Part shown: one piece after another, positions 1 to 9,188 of the stretch
How positions within the stretch are numbered: position 1 is the first letter of the stretch
Layout: every line of letters starts with the position of its first letter
Origin: an uncultured Alphaproteobacteria bacterium
Lineage (GTDB): Bacteria > Pseudomonadota > Alphaproteobacteria > Rhizobiales > Ancalomicrobiaceae
Assembly (NCBI GenBank): GCA_937919435.1
Contig: CALFRR010000046.1
Coordinates: 1 to 64,000, forward strand
Reading direction: 5' to 3'
Length of the DNA stretch: 64,000 bases
Notes under the pieces: model-generated
The model's database searches: none
What the model saw: only the letters and a program-made list of their open reading frames with translations
What the model was told of the DNA's origin: nothing
Program-made: the position numbers and the translations under genes

Positions 1-47
1 GACCACCGAGATCTACACTCTTTCCCTACACGACGCTCTTCCGATCT
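1..47. other. Illumina P5/TruSeq adapter left in the assembly
   Basis: These 47 bases match the 3' part of the Illumina universal P5 adapter and read-1 primer, ending in the familiar GCTCTTCCGATCT. They are not genomic. They also create a false C-terminus (DRKSVV and a stop) on the gene that follows on the minus strand. The window therefore begins at a contig end. Confidence 0.98.
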
Positions 48-1366
48 ACCGCCGACGACTTGATCACCGCCCGGCCGAGCGTGCCGGAGAGCACTTCGAG
101 GCCGCCGGTCGGCTGGAACGGCCGTGCGATCGGCCGGACCACGGTCTCGTCGCCGGAGGCCGCCGGCGGCGCCGTGAAGACGAGGCCGCCGCCCGCGTCG
201 AGCGAGGGTTCCGCCGCGTAGGCGGCGAGCGTGCCGCCGAAGACGGTGCGCGCATCGGCATGGACGAGGCCGGCGGCGAGCAGTTCGCGGATCACGAAGG
301 GCACCCCGCCGGCGTCGCGGAAACCGTTGACGTCGGCCGCACCGTTCGGATAGGCGCGCACCAGCAGCGGCGTCACCGCGGCGATGTCGGCGAAGTCGTC
401 CCAGGTGAGGACGATGCCGGCGGCCCGGGCCATCGCGATCAGGTGCAGCGTGTGGTTGGTCGATCCGCCGGTGGCGTTGAGCCCGACGATCGCATCGACG
501 AACGAGCGCTCGTCGATCACCTCGCCGATCGGTGCGAAGTCGGGGCCCTTCCTGGCGATCTCGATCACCCGGGCGACCGTCGCTGTGGTCAGCGCGTCGC
601 GCAGCGGCGTGTCGGGCGCGACGAAGGAGGCGCCGGGCAGGTGCAGCCCGAGGAACTCCATCAGCGTCTGATTGGTGTTGGCGGTGCCGTAGAAGGTGCA
701 GGTGCCCGCCGAATGGTAGGCGCCGGCCTCCGCCGCCAGCATCTCCGCCCGCCCCACGCGGCCTTCCGCGAAGGCCTGACGGACCTTGTTCTTCTCGCCG
801 TTCGAGAGCCCCGACGGCATCGGTCCGGAGGGAACGAAGATCGTCGGCAGATGGCCGAAGGCGAGCGCGCCGATCACCAGTCCCGGCACGATCTTGTCGC
901 AGATGCCGAGCATCAGTGCCGCGTCGAAGGTACGGTGGGAGAGAGCGATCGCCGTCGACATCGCGACCACGTCGCGCGAGAACAGCGACAGCTCCATTCC
1001 CGGTTCGCCCTGGGTGATCCCGTCGCACATCGCCGGCACCCCGCCGGCGACCTGGGCCACCGCGCCGAGCCGGGCCGCCTCGGTCCGGATCAGCTCGGGA
1101 TACCGTTCGTAGGGACGGTGCGCCGACAGCATGTCGTTGTAGGCGGTGACGATGCCGATCGCGGGGGCGTTTCCGGCGATCAGCCGGGCCTTGTCGTCGC
1201 CGGAACAGGCGGCGAAGCCGTGGGCGAGGTTGGCGCAGCCCATCCGGTCGCGAGCTCGGCCGGCGGCGATCGCCGCGGCGGTGCGTTCGCGGTAGGGGCC
1301 GCGGGTGGCGCGGCTGCGCGCCACGATGCGGTCGGTGATCTCGGCGATGCGTGGATCGAGCGACAT
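48..1366 (-). CDS. edd: Phosphogluconate dehydratase (Entner-Doudoroff), C-terminus missing
   Basis: Edd converts 6-phosphogluconate to 2-keto-3-deoxy-6-phosphogluconate in the cytoplasm and is an Fe-S enzyme of the IlvD/Edd family. About 439 codons are present of a usual length near 600. The protein starts MSLDPRIAEITDRI and shows family segments such as AGGVPAMCDGITQGEPGMEL around residue 107, where the cysteine is a likely cluster ligand, and GTCTFYGTANTNQ around residue 220. The gene is cut by the adapter at the contig edge, not by mutation. It lies 79 bp downstream of zwf on the same strand. The lactonase gene pgl, often found between them, is absent. Confidence 0.95.
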
Positions 1367-1445
1367 GGGGCGGATCCTCGGGCGGTTCGGCAGACGGACG
1401 GATGGAACGGCGGCGGTCGGCCCGGACCGGGCCGACCCGTCCGGG

Positions 1446-2918
1446 TCAGGCTTCGTGCCAGGTGCGGCCGTCGCGCTCGATCAGGGCGATCGCCGCCGAC
1501 GGTCCCCAGGTGCCCGACCGGTAGGACTTCGGCGCATCGGCCGAGGTGCCCCACGCCTCCAGGATCGGGTCGACCCAGGTCCATGCCGCCTCGACCTCGT
1601 CACGGCGCATGAACAGGGTCTGGTTGCCGCGGACCACGTCCATGATCAGCCGCTCGTAGGCGTCGACGTGACGGGCCCCGAAGTTCTCGGCGAAGCTCAT
1701 GTCGAGCGGCACCCGCCTGAGGCGCATTCCGCCCGGGCCGGGGTCCTTGATCATCACCATCAGCTTGACCCCTTCGTCGGGCTGCAGGCGGATGATCAGT
1801 TCGTTGTTGCGGATCTCGCCGGCATCGGCATCGAACACCGAATGCGGGATCGGCCGGAACGACACGACGATCTCCGACACCCGGTCGGCGAGCCGCTTGC
1901 CCGAGCGCAGATAGAACGGGGCGCCGGCCCAGCGCCAGTTCTCGACTTCGACCTTGAGCGCCACGAAGGTCTCGGTGGCGCTCTCCGGCCGGCCGAGTTC
2001 CTCGAGATAGCCCTTGACCGGCCCGCCGGCGGAAGCCCCGGCGTCGTACTGGCCGCGCACCGTGACGTGCGCCGCGTTGCCGGCGTCGATCCGCTTCAGC
2101 GACTTCAGCACCTTGAGCTTCTCGTCGCGCACCGCATCGTCGTCGAGCGACGAGGGCGGCTCCATCGCGACCAGACAGAGGAGCTGCAACATGTGGTTCT
2201 GCACCATGTCGCGCAGCGCCCCGGCGCCGTCGTAGTAGCCGGCCCGGCCCTCCACCCCGAGGCTCTCGGCCACGGTGATCTGCACGTGGTCGATGTGGGC
2301 GGCGTTCCACAGCGGCTCGAACAGCGCGTTGGCGAAGCGCAGCGCCATCAGGTTCTGCACCGTCTCCTTGCCGAGGTAGTGGTCGATGCGGAAGATCTGG
2401 TTCTCGCCGAACACCGCGCCGACCGCCTCGTTGATCACCCTGGCGGACTCGAGGCTCTTGCCGATCGGCTTCTCCACCACCACCCGCGAGCACGGCGTGA
2501 CCAGCCCGGCCTCGGCGGCGCGACGCGAGATCTCGCCGAACAGGTCCGGGCTGGTGGCGAGGTAGAAGACGCGGATCCGCTCGGGGTGCGGAGCGAGCAG
2601 GTCGGCGAGCGCCGCCCAACCGCCGCTGCCGGTGGCGTCGACCGCGACATAGGCGAGCCGCTCCAGGAAGCGGGCGAGCGAGGCCTCGTCGCGCTCGCTC
2701 TCCTCGACGTGGTCGAGGATCGCGGTGCGTGCGATCTCGCGGTAGGCCTCGACCGTCAGGTCCGCGCGGGCGACGCCGACGATCCGGGTCTCCGGCGGGA
2801 TCTGGCCGGTGCGGTCGCGGTGGTAGAGCCCCGGCAGCAGCTTGCGGCGGACGAGATCGCCCGTGCCGCCGAAGGCGACGAAGTCGAAGGGTTCGACTGC
2901 GATCACGCGACTGGCCAT
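1446..2918 (-). CDS. zwf: Glucose-6-phosphate 1-dehydrogenase
   Basis: Zwf oxidises glucose 6-phosphate to 6-phosphogluconolactone with NAD(P)+, feeding the Entner-Doudoroff and pentose phosphate routes. The 490-residue protein has the nucleotide-binding motif FGGTGDLVRRKLLPGLY near residue 16, the substrate motif RIDHYLGKE near residue 182 and EKPIG near residue 151. I chose the ATG giving MASRVIAVEPFDF, because the 46 codons further upstream in frame are low-complexity and untypical of the family. It probably forms a unit with edd downstream and is driven by the promoter at 3036-3064. Confidence 0.95.
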   Translation of the reverse strand: MASRVIAVEPFDFVAFGGTGDLVRRKLLPGLYHRDRTGQIPPETRIVGVARADLTVEAYREIARTAILDHVEESERDEASLARFLERLAYVAVDATGSGGWAALADLLAPHPERIRVFYLATSPDLFGEISRRAAEAGLVTPCSRVVVEKPIGKSLESARVINEAVGAVFGENQIFRIDHYLGKETVQNLMALRFANALFEPLWNAAHIDHVQITVAESLGVEGRAGYYDGAGALRDMVQNHMLQLLCLVAMEPPSSLDDDAVRDEKLKVLKSLKRIDAGNAAHVTVRGQYDAGASAGGPVKGYLEELGRPESATETFVALKVEVENWRWAGAPFYLRSGKRLADRVSEIVVSFRPIPHSVFDADAGEIRNNELIIRLQPDEGVKLMVMIKDPGPGGMRLRRVPLDMSFAENFGARHVDAYERLIMDVVRGNQTLFMRRDEVEAAWTWVDPILEAWGTSADAPKSYRSGTWGPSAAIALIERDGRTWHEA

Positions 2919-3035
2919 CGTCCTGTCCACTCCTCTGTCTCCTCTCGCACCGTCGACGACTCCGGTCGGAGGCGGCGGTCTGAAACGGCCCGGATCACCG
3001 GGGGAACCGGCACCGAGGTGCCGGCGATCGTCGGG

Positions 3036-3064
3036 TATATCGGCAACGAAGTGCAAACATGCAA
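3036..3064 (-). promoter_or_regulatory. Putative sigma-70 promoter of zwf-edd
   Basis: On the minus strand TTGCAT (3059-3064) and GATATA (3036-3041) are separated by exactly 17 bp, about 118 bp upstream of the zwf start. This is an AT-richer patch between two genes in very GC-rich DNA. The assignment rests on hexamer match and spacing only. Confidence 0.45.
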
Positions 3065-3080
3065 TGAATTGCCGTGAAAT

Positions 3081-4511
3081 TCAGGGCTGCTCGGCGCCGC
3101 CGTCGGGTCGGGCTCTCCTCGGTTCGCCGTGCCCGATGATCCGTCGGATGTCGTCGCGGTGGCCGCGGATCGCCCGTTCGATGTCGTCGACGGCGTCGTG
3201 CAGCGCCGCCACGCCGATCTCCGGATCCGCCCGGCAATGGAAGTTGACGATCAGTCCCTCGACCGTCCGGCGCACCCGGACCGCGTGGACGTCGGCGACG
3301 ATCCCGCCGGCCCGCGCCGCGTCGGCCAGTTCCGCGGTGATCGCCGTCCTGGTGGCGGGGTCGACGTCGACGCCGTCGAGACTGTGGACGGTGATCGGCT
3401 CGATGTGGGTCTCGACCTCGACTCCCGGGCCGATCTCGGAAGCGATCGCCGCCTCGAGCCCGGAGGCGATCGCATGTGCCGCCTCGAGCGTCATCCGGCC
3501 GTCGACCTCGAGGTCGAGCGACACCGACGACCGGTCGTCGGCGAGGCTCTGGACGGTCAGGTGATGGATCGCGACGCCGCGGTTGCGGGCGATCACGCTC
3601 ACCCGTTCGTGCACCGTCTCGTCGTCGAGCGCCCGTGGATGGGCGACGATCGAGGTCTCGACCTCCGGCATCTCGCGGGCCAGAGCATCGCGGATCGCCG
3701 TCTTGATCGTCGCCAGATCGTCGAACGAGCGGGTCCGCGCGACCGCCACGTCGAGATCGACGAACACCGTCGCGCCCGACGGCCGTGCCCGGATCCGTTC
3801 GATGGCGATCACCCCGGCGACCCGTTCGACGATCGCCCGGACCCTGTCGCTCGCCCCTTCCGGCGCCGCGTCCATCAACGAGTCGATGGTCCGGCTGCCC
3901 AGGCGCCAGCCGGCGAGACAGACGAAGCAGGAGACGCCGATCGCCGCCACCGCGTCGCCGATCGCGAAGTCGAGCCGCACCATCACGAGGCCGGCGAGCA
4001 CCACCGCCGACGACCACATGTCGGAGGAGAAGTGCAGCGCGTCGGCCTCCAGCGCCTGACTGTTGGTCGCCTCGGCGACCCGCTTCAGCTGCCGCGCCCG
4101 GAAGAAGTCGACGACGATCGAGGCGATCACCACGCCGAAGGCGACCGGCCCGACTTCGACCGTGCCGCCGTGACCGGAGAGCCGTTGGACCGCCTCCCAG
4201 ACGATCCAGCCCGAGGCGACGAACAGGAGGCCGGTCTCGAACAGCGCCGCCACGCTCTCGATCTTGGCGTGACCGTAGTGGTGGACGTCGTCGGCCGGGA
4301 TGTCGGCGATCTTCACCGCGAAATAGGTCATCACCGTCGCGCCGACGTCGAGCAGCCCGTGCACCGCCTCGGACAGCAGGCCGAGCGAGCCGGTCAGGAA
4401 GGCGGCGCCGAACTTGGCGATGGTGAGCAGCGTGCTCGCCGCCATCGAGCCGAGGGCGGCCGCTTCCTTCTGGTCGGCGTGAGTCGCGGTCGATGAATCG
4501 GTGCCGGCCAT
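3081..4511 (-). CDS. Cation diffusion facilitator (CDF) family transporter
   Basis: CDF proteins export divalent metals such as Zn, Mn, Fe or Co across the inner membrane by proton antiport. The 476-residue protein has about five or six membrane segments in residues 20-210. They include the TM2 signature SLGLLSEAVHGLLDV and the TM5 metal site HFSSDMWSS with its H/D pair. The cytoplasmic tail is about 260 residues, much longer than the usual 90, and appears to hold two or more ZT-dimer (ferredoxin-like) repeats. The start is the ATG giving MAGTDSSTATHADQ; the 86 codons further upstream lack protein-like composition. The metal cannot be told from sequence alone. Confidence 0.88.
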   Translation of the reverse strand: MAGTDSSTATHADQKEAAALGSMAASTLLTIAKFGAAFLTGSLGLLSEAVHGLLDVGATVMTYFAVKIADIPADDVHHYGHAKIESVAALFETGLLFVASGWIVWEAVQRLSGHGGTVEVGPVAFGVVIASIVVDFFRARQLKRVAEATNSQALEADALHFSSDMWSSAVVLAGLVMVRLDFAIGDAVAAIGVSCFVCLAGWRLGSRTIDSLMDAAPEGASDRVRAIVERVAGVIAIERIRARPSGATVFVDLDVAVARTRSFDDLATIKTAIRDALAREMPEVETSIVAHPRALDDETVHERVSVIARNRGVAIHHLTVQSLADDRSSVSLDLEVDGRMTLEAAHAIASGLEAAIASEIGPGVEVETHIEPITVHSLDGVDVDPATRTAITAELADAARAGGIVADVHAVRVRRTVEGLIVNFHCRADPEIGVAALHDAVDDIERAIRGHRDDIRRIIGHGEPRRARPDGGAEQP

Positions 4512-4771
4512 GGTCGCTCGCTTCGAGGTGCTTCGCTTCGGGTCTAGGCCGGCGAAGTGGCGCGAGCAAGACGGAGGCGCGTCGGAACCGCTCCCGCGCG
4601 GCGTCGGCCGTGACCGATCGGCAACGATTCCGGCGGAATCGGCCTTCTCCGCCAGTCTTGCCTTGATCCCGCCGCCGTTCGGGATTCTCGTGCCGGCCGA
4701 CACGGCGTTCGTGGGGTTGCCCTCGGGGACGCACCGGCCGGCCGATGGGCCGCCTCTCCTCGGAGCCACAG

Positions 4772-5128
4772 ATGTTCAGCCCCTCGTTCGTGCGCGGCCT
4801 CGCCGGTCTCGCCTGCCTGTCGATCGTCGCCCTCGGATCGCGTCCCGCCCTCGCCGCCGACGGCGCCGAGGACACCCTGCGCACCCTCTATCGGGTGGCG
4901 CTCTCCGCCGAGATGTGCGGCTTTCCGATCGGCGCCAAGCAGGCGGACGCGCTCGGCAAGGCGATGAACCGGACGATTGCCGATCTCGGGCTCGACGATG
5001 ACGGCGTCGAGGCGCTCTACCGGACGATCGACGGCGAGTTCGAGGCCGAGGGCTGGGAGACGATCTGCGCCGAGGACGGCGACTGGGCCCGCGGCTATCG
5101 CCGCCTGCTCGCCGCCGTCACTCGCTGA
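4772..5128 (+). CDS. Small exported protein of unknown function
   Basis: The 118-residue protein starts at the ATG preceded by a GGAG ribosome site (MFSPSFVRGLAGLACLSIVA). It carries a signal peptide with a likely cleavage after ALA near residue 29. The mature part of about 89 residues is acidic and mostly helical, with two cysteines (EMCGFP and TICAEDG) that could form a disulfide. It diverges from the CDF transporter and converges with ppk2, with 7 bp between stop codons. I do not recognise the family. It looks like a small periplasmic protein of alphaproteobacteria. Confidence 0.7.
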   Translation: MFSPSFVRGLAGLACLSIVALGSRPALAADGAEDTLRTLYRVALSAEMCGFPIGAKQADALGKAMNRTIADLGLDDDGVEALYRTIDGEFEAEGWETICAEDGDWARGYRRLLAAVTR

Positions 5129-5135
5129 GGTCGCC

Positions 5136-5990
5136 TCACTTCTTCGTATCGAGCAGGAAGCCCGGCCCGTGGCCGAGCACCTTCGGATCGATCTCGCCGA
5201 TCACCTTGCGGTCCTTGCCGGTGTAGTCGAACAGCGACAGCAGGTGCCGGATGGCGTTGAGCTTCAGCCGCCGCTTGTCGTTGCCGAGCACCACCGTCCA
5301 CGGCGCCGCATCCGAGTGGGTCGTCTCGAGCATCCGGTCGCGGGCCCGGCCGTAATCGTCGAAGCGGTCGATCGCCGCCTTGTCGATGTCGGAGATCTTC
5401 CAGATCTTCAGGGGGTTGTGGCGCCGGTCCCAGAACCGCGAGAGCTGCATCTCGCGCCCCACCTCGATCCAGAACTTGACCAGCCGCAGCCCTTCGCCGA
5501 CGAGCATCGCCTCGAACCGCGGTGCCTCCTTGAGGAAGCGCTCGCTCTCCTCCGGCGTGCAGAAGCCCATCACCCGTTCGACCCCGGCCCGGTTGTACCA
5601 GGAGCGGTCGAACATCACGATTTCGCCGGCCGTCGGCATGTGGGCGACGTAGCGCTGGAAGTACCACTGGCCGGTCTCGGTCGGGGTCGGCTTCGGCAGC
5701 GCCACCACCCGGGTGCGGCGCGGGCTCATGTACTGGCGGAAGGCCCCGATCACCGATCCCTTGCCGGCGCCGTCGCGCCCTTCGAAGACCATCACGATCT
5801 TCTCGCCGCGTTCGATCGCCCAGGTCTGCAGCTTGACGAGCTCGATCTGCAGGTCGATCAGCACATCGGCGAAGTCGTCGTCGTCGAGCGCGTGGGCGTG
5901 TGGATAACCGCCGGAGGCGAAGGCGTTCTCGGACACCCATTTGGGTAGTTTCGGGCTGTCCAGATCGAAGGTCCGGGCGTCGTTGGCCAT
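5136..5990 (-). CDS. ppk2: Polyphosphate kinase 2
   Basis: PPK2 transfers phosphate between polyphosphate and nucleoside diphosphates, in vivo mostly making GTP or ATP from polyphosphate. The 284-residue protein has the Walker A loop GRDGAGKGS at residues 71-79, the Walker B/lid motif FDRSWYNR at 127-134, and the family segment WDRRHNPLKIWK. Length and motifs fit the single-domain class I PPK2. I chose the ATG giving MANDARTFDLDS, since the preceding 210 in-frame codons are non-coding in character. It is divergent from phoR, so polyphosphate use and phosphate sensing share one intergenic region. Confidence 0.93.
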   Translation of the reverse strand: MANDARTFDLDSPKLPKWVSENAFASGGYPHAHALDDDDFADVLIDLQIELVKLQTWAIERGEKIVMVFEGRDGAGKGSVIGAFRQYMSPRRTRVVALPKPTPTETGQWYFQRYVAHMPTAGEIVMFDRSWYNRAGVERVMGFCTPEESERFLKEAPRFEAMLVGEGLRLVKFWIEVGREMQLSRFWDRRHNPLKIWKISDIDKAAIDRFDDYGRARDRMLETTHSDAAPWTVVLGNDKRRLKLNAIRHLLSLFDYTGKDRKVIGEIDPKVLGHGPGFLLDTKK

Positions 5991-6216
5991 CTCGTTCCCC
6001 TGTGCCGTGGTGTCGCTTTCGCGGACCTTCGCGAGAACGTCGCCGAATGCGGCTTCTCTGTGTGGGAAGATCGCACATCTCCCTTCGCCGTGATTCGGCG
6101 GCGAACCGTTTTCGGCGGAAGCGACCGCCACATGTGGACGCAAACTATCATGAACATCGGCGTGGACCAGCGGGTCGGTTGACGCGGCGCACGACGGCCG
6201 AAGGAGTGAGGAAGGC

Positions 6217-7557
6217 ATGAAGAGCCTCGACGAGCGACAGGACGACGCCCCGGCGCCCGGACCTCGGTGGGGGGTGCGGCCCTGGCGGGTCGGTCTCGTC
6301 GCCGCCGCGCTGGCGGCGGCGGCCGTCACCTGGCGCGACGTGCCCTGGCCGATCGCCGTCCTGTCGGTCAGCGTGCTCATCGCCGTCGCCTGGAGCGGCC
6401 GCGACCGCGGTCCCGGTCGGACCGGCGCGATCGGCGAACCGCGCCGCCGCGGCCGCACGGTGTGGCCCGATCTCGGCATGAAGACGGTGGTCGACGCGAT
6501 CGACGCGCCCTGCCTGCTGGTCGACGGCCATGCCGCGGTGCGCCACGCCAACCGCGAGGCGGTGCAGCGGTTCGGCGCGATCCGGCCCGGCGATCCGCTC
6601 TCCTTCCGGATCCGCATCACCGCCCTGCTCGACGCGGTCGACCGGGTGATCGGGCTGGCCCGGCCGGAGACCGTCGAATGGCACGAGAAGATCCCGACCG
6701 AGCGCTGGCTCCTCGCCCACCTCTCGCCGATCCGCTTTCCGCCCGACCGCTCGGGCGACGATCAGACGCCGGACTTCGTCCTGATCCTGATCGAGGATCT
6801 GACCGAGCGGCGGCGGGTCGAGCGGATGCGGGCCGATTTCGTCGCCAATGCCAGCCACGAACTGCGCACGCCGCTCGCCGCCGTCACCGGCTTCATCGAG
6901 ACCCTCCAGGGGCCCGCCCGCAACGACACCGCGGCCCGCGAGACGTTCCTGAAGGTGATGGCCGAACAGGCCGGGCGGATGAAGCGGCTGATCGACGATC
7001 TCCTGTCGCTGTCGCGCATCGAGATGCGGTCGCATCTGCGCCCCGAGGGCATCGTCGATCTCGCCGAACTGCTGCCCAACGTCTTCGATCTCGTCCGCCC
7101 CGCCGCCCGCGCCGCCGGCGTCGAACTCGAGCTGGTCGGGGCCGAGGTGCCGTGTCCGGTCACCGGCGATCGCGACGAACTCTCCCAGGTCTTCTGCAAT
7201 CTGGTCGAGAACGCCGTCAAATACGGCGCCGACGGCGGGCGCGTGGTCGTCCGCCTGTCGTCGCCGGAAGAGGACGCACGACGGGTCACCGCGAGCGTAC
7301 GCGACTTCGGCCGCGGCATCGATCCGGTCCATCTGCCGCGCCTCACAGAGCGCTTCTACCGCGCCCACACAGAGAAGTCGGGCGAGAAGCGCGGCACCGG
7401 TCTCGGCCTCGCCATCGTCAAGCACATCGTCACCCGCCATGGCGGCCGGCTGAGCATCGACTCCGTCCCCGGCGAGGGCTCGACCTTCGCGGTCCGTCTG
7501 GATCGTCCGGCGCCGCCCCCGATTGCGGTCGAAAAGCCCGAGGAAACAGGTAATTGA
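6217..7557 (+). CDS. phoR: Phosphate regulon sensor histidine kinase PhoR
   Basis: PhoR autophosphorylates under phosphate limitation and phosphorylates PhoB. The 446-residue protein has two N-terminal membrane segments (about 23-38 and 44-60), a PAS-like domain (about 85-195), the HisKA phosphoacceptor motif ASHELRTPL with H214, and an HATPase domain with NLVENAVKYG, DFGRGI and GTGLGLAIVKHI. A strong ribosome site (AGGAGTGAGGAAGG) precedes the ATG. PhoU and PhoB genes follow in the same orientation. No pstSCAB genes lie between phoR and phoU. Confidence 0.93.
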   Translation: MKSLDERQDDAPAPGPRWGVRPWRVGLVAAALAAAAVTWRDVPWPIAVLSVSVLIAVAWSGRDRGPGRTGAIGEPRRRGRTVWPDLGMKTVVDAIDAPCLLVDGHAAVRHANREAVQRFGAIRPGDPLSFRIRITALLDAVDRVIGLARPETVEWHEKIPTERWLLAHLSPIRFPPDRSGDDQTPDFVLILIEDLTERRRVERMRADFVANASHELRTPLAAVTGFIETLQGPARNDTAARETFLKVMAEQAGRMKRLIDDLLSLSRIEMRSHLRPEGIVDLAELLPNVFDLVRPAARAAGVELELVGAEVPCPVTGDRDELSQVFCNLVENAVKYGADGGRVVVRLSSPEEDARRVTASVRDFGRGIDPVHLPRLTERFYRAHTEKSGEKRGTGLGLAIVKHIVTRHGGRLSIDSVPGEGSTFAVRLDRPAPPPIAVEKPEETGN

Positions 7558-7558
7558 A

Positions 7559-7587
7559 CCGTCACGAAACTGACGTGCGCATGTCAT
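7559..7587 (+). promoter_or_regulatory. PHO-box-like PhoB site upstream of phoU-phoB
   Basis: Three 7-bp units, CCGTCAC, CTGACGT and ATGTCAT, are each separated by 4 bp (GAAA, GCGC). This gives the 11-bp period of a PHO box, whose unit consensus is CTGTCAT; the units match at 5, 5 and 6 of 7 positions. The site starts just after the phoR stop codon. It is placed to let PhoB activate phoU-phoB independently of phoR. Confidence 0.55.
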
Positions 7588-7675
7588 AGAACCATCGGGC
7601 CGGATCGGCGACCGATCCGCCCGCGCCGGGCGCCGCAGACCGTACTCAGGCCCGACGACAGGAGGAGCGCAATCC

Positions 7676-8392
7676 ATGACCGATCACATCGTCACCTCCT
7701 ACGAGCAGGAGCTCAAGGGCCTCGCCGCCCAGATCGCCGAGATGGGCGGTCTCGCCGAGGGCCTGGTCGCCGATGCCGTCGCCGCCCTGGTGCGCGGCGA
7801 CGTCGGCCTCGCCCAGAAGGTGATCCTCACCGACACCCGCCTCGACCGGCTGCAGCGCGCCGTCGAGGAGCAGGCGATCCGGGTGATCGCCCGCCGCCAG
7901 CCGATGGCGGTCGATCTGCGCGACATCTTCGGGGCGCTGCGCGTCTCCGGCGATCTTGAGCGGGTCGGCGATCTCGCCAAGAACATCGCCAAGCGGGTGG
8001 TCGCGATGGGCGGCAACGTCCTCCTGAAGCCGGTGGTGGTCGGTGTCGAGCATCTCGCCGACATCGCCCTCGAGCAGTTGAAGCACGTTCTCGACGCCTA
8101 CACCGCCCGCAGCTCCGAAGAGGCGCGCGCGGTACGCGACCGCGACGACGAGATCGATGCGCTCTACACCTCGCTGTTCCGCGAGCTCCTCACCTACATG
8201 ATGGAGGATCCGCGCAACATCACCTTCTGCACCCACCTCCTGTTCTGCGCCAAGAACGTCGAGCGGATCGGCGACCACGCCACCAACATCGCCGAGACCG
8301 TCCACTTCGCGATCACCGGCGAACAGTTCGTCGAAGAGCGGCCGAAGAGCGACGGAACCAGCTCGGTGCCGACCACCGGGGTCGCCGGCTGA
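7676..8392 (+). CDS. phoU: Phosphate signalling accessory protein PhoU
   Basis: PhoU is a cytoplasmic, peripheral membrane protein that links the Pst transporter to PhoR and keeps the Pho response off when phosphate is plentiful. The 238-residue protein is all-helical with the two PhoU repeats. The metal-site motifs are present: the first repeat has RDIFGALRVSGDLERVGDLAKNI (shortened to its core DLERVGDLAKN near residue 98), and the second has NVERIGDHATNIAE near residue 200. The start has a good AGGAGG-type ribosome site. phoB follows after 16 bp, so the two are probably cotranscribed. Confidence 0.95.
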   Translation: MTDHIVTSYEQELKGLAAQIAEMGGLAEGLVADAVAALVRGDVGLAQKVILTDTRLDRLQRAVEEQAIRVIARRQPMAVDLRDIFGALRVSGDLERVGDLAKNIAKRVVAMGGNVLLKPVVVGVEHLADIALEQLKHVLDAYTARSSEEARAVRDRDDEIDALYTSLFRELLTYMMEDPRNITFCTHLLFCAKNVERIGDHATNIAETVHFAITGEQFVEERPKSDGTSSVPTTGVAG

Positions 8393-8408
8393 GGTCCGGA
8401 GGAGAGAC

Positions 8409-9116
8409 ATGGCGCGCGTGTTGATCGTCGAGGACGAGGAGGCGCTGAGCCTCCTCCTGCGCTACAACCTGGAAGCCGAGGGCTACGAGGTCGAGGTCTG
8501 CGGCCGCGGCGACGAGGCCGACACCCGGCTGCGCGAGGCGCCGCCCGATCTCCTGGTGCTCGACTGGATGCTGCCCGGGCTGTCCGGCATCGAACTCTGC
8601 CGGCGGCTCAGGACCCGGACCGAGACCGAGCGTCTGCCGATCATCATGTTGACCGCCCGTGGCGAGGAGAGCGAGCGCATCCGCGGCCTCACCACCGGTG
8701 CCGACGACTACGTGGTGAAGCCGTTTTCGACCCCCGAGCTGATGGCCCGGGTGCGCGCCATGCTGCGCCGCGCCCGGCCGGAGCTGGTGTCCAGCCTGCT
8801 CAGGGCCGGCGACCTCGAACTCGACCGCGAGACCCACCGGGTGCGTCGCGGCGGCCGCGAGATCCATCTCGGCCCGACCGAGTTCCGTCTGCTCGAATAT
8901 CTGATGCAGTCGCCCGGCCGCGTCTTCTCGCGCGAGCAACTGCTCGACGGCGTCTGGGGGATGGACGTCTACGTCGACGAGCGCACCGTCGACGTCCATG
9001 TCGGACGCCTGCGCAAGTCGATCAACCGTGGCCGCGATCGGGATCCGATCCGCACCGTGCGCGGCTCCGGCTACGCCTTCGACGACCAGTTCTCCGCCAC
9101 CGTCGGCGCCGTCTGA
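8409..9116 (+). CDS. phoB: Phosphate regulon response regulator PhoB
   Basis: PhoB is the DNA-binding partner of PhoR and binds PHO boxes when phosphorylated. The 235-residue protein has a receiver domain with acidic pocket EDEE at residues 8-11, phosphoacceptor D52 in LVLDWMLPG, and the conserved lysine in DYVVKPFSTPEL. A winged-helix OmpR/PhoB output domain covers about 130-230 (GPTEFRLLEYL, DVHVGRLRKSI). It ends 72 bp before the convergent gcrA stop, with a strong hairpin terminator between. Confidence 0.95.
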   Translation: MARVLIVEDEEALSLLLRYNLEAEGYEVEVCGRGDEADTRLREAPPDLLVLDWMLPGLSGIELCRRLRTRTETERLPIIMLTARGEESERIRGLTTGADDYVVKPFSTPELMARVRAMLRRARPELVSSLLRAGDLELDRETHRVRRGGREIHLGPTEFRLLEYLMQSPGRVFSREQLLDGVWGMDVYVDERTVDVHVGRLRKSINRGRDRDPIRTVRGSGYAFDDQFSATVGAV

Positions 9117-9140
9117 ACGAGATCGTCGACGTCGAGAAAC

Positions 9141-9179
9141 AGATCGCCCCGCCGTCCGGTCCGGAAGGCGGGGCGATCT
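9141..9179. terminator. Bidirectional hairpin terminator between phoB and gcrA
   Basis: AGATCGCCCCGCC (9141-9153) pairs perfectly with GGCGGGGCGATCT (9167-9179), a 13-bp stem with a 13-nt loop. It is followed by CGTTTCG on the plus side and preceded by an A-containing stretch that becomes T on the minus side. It lies in the 72 bp between two convergent genes. Confidence 0.75.
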
Positions 9180-9188
9180 CGTTTCGCC

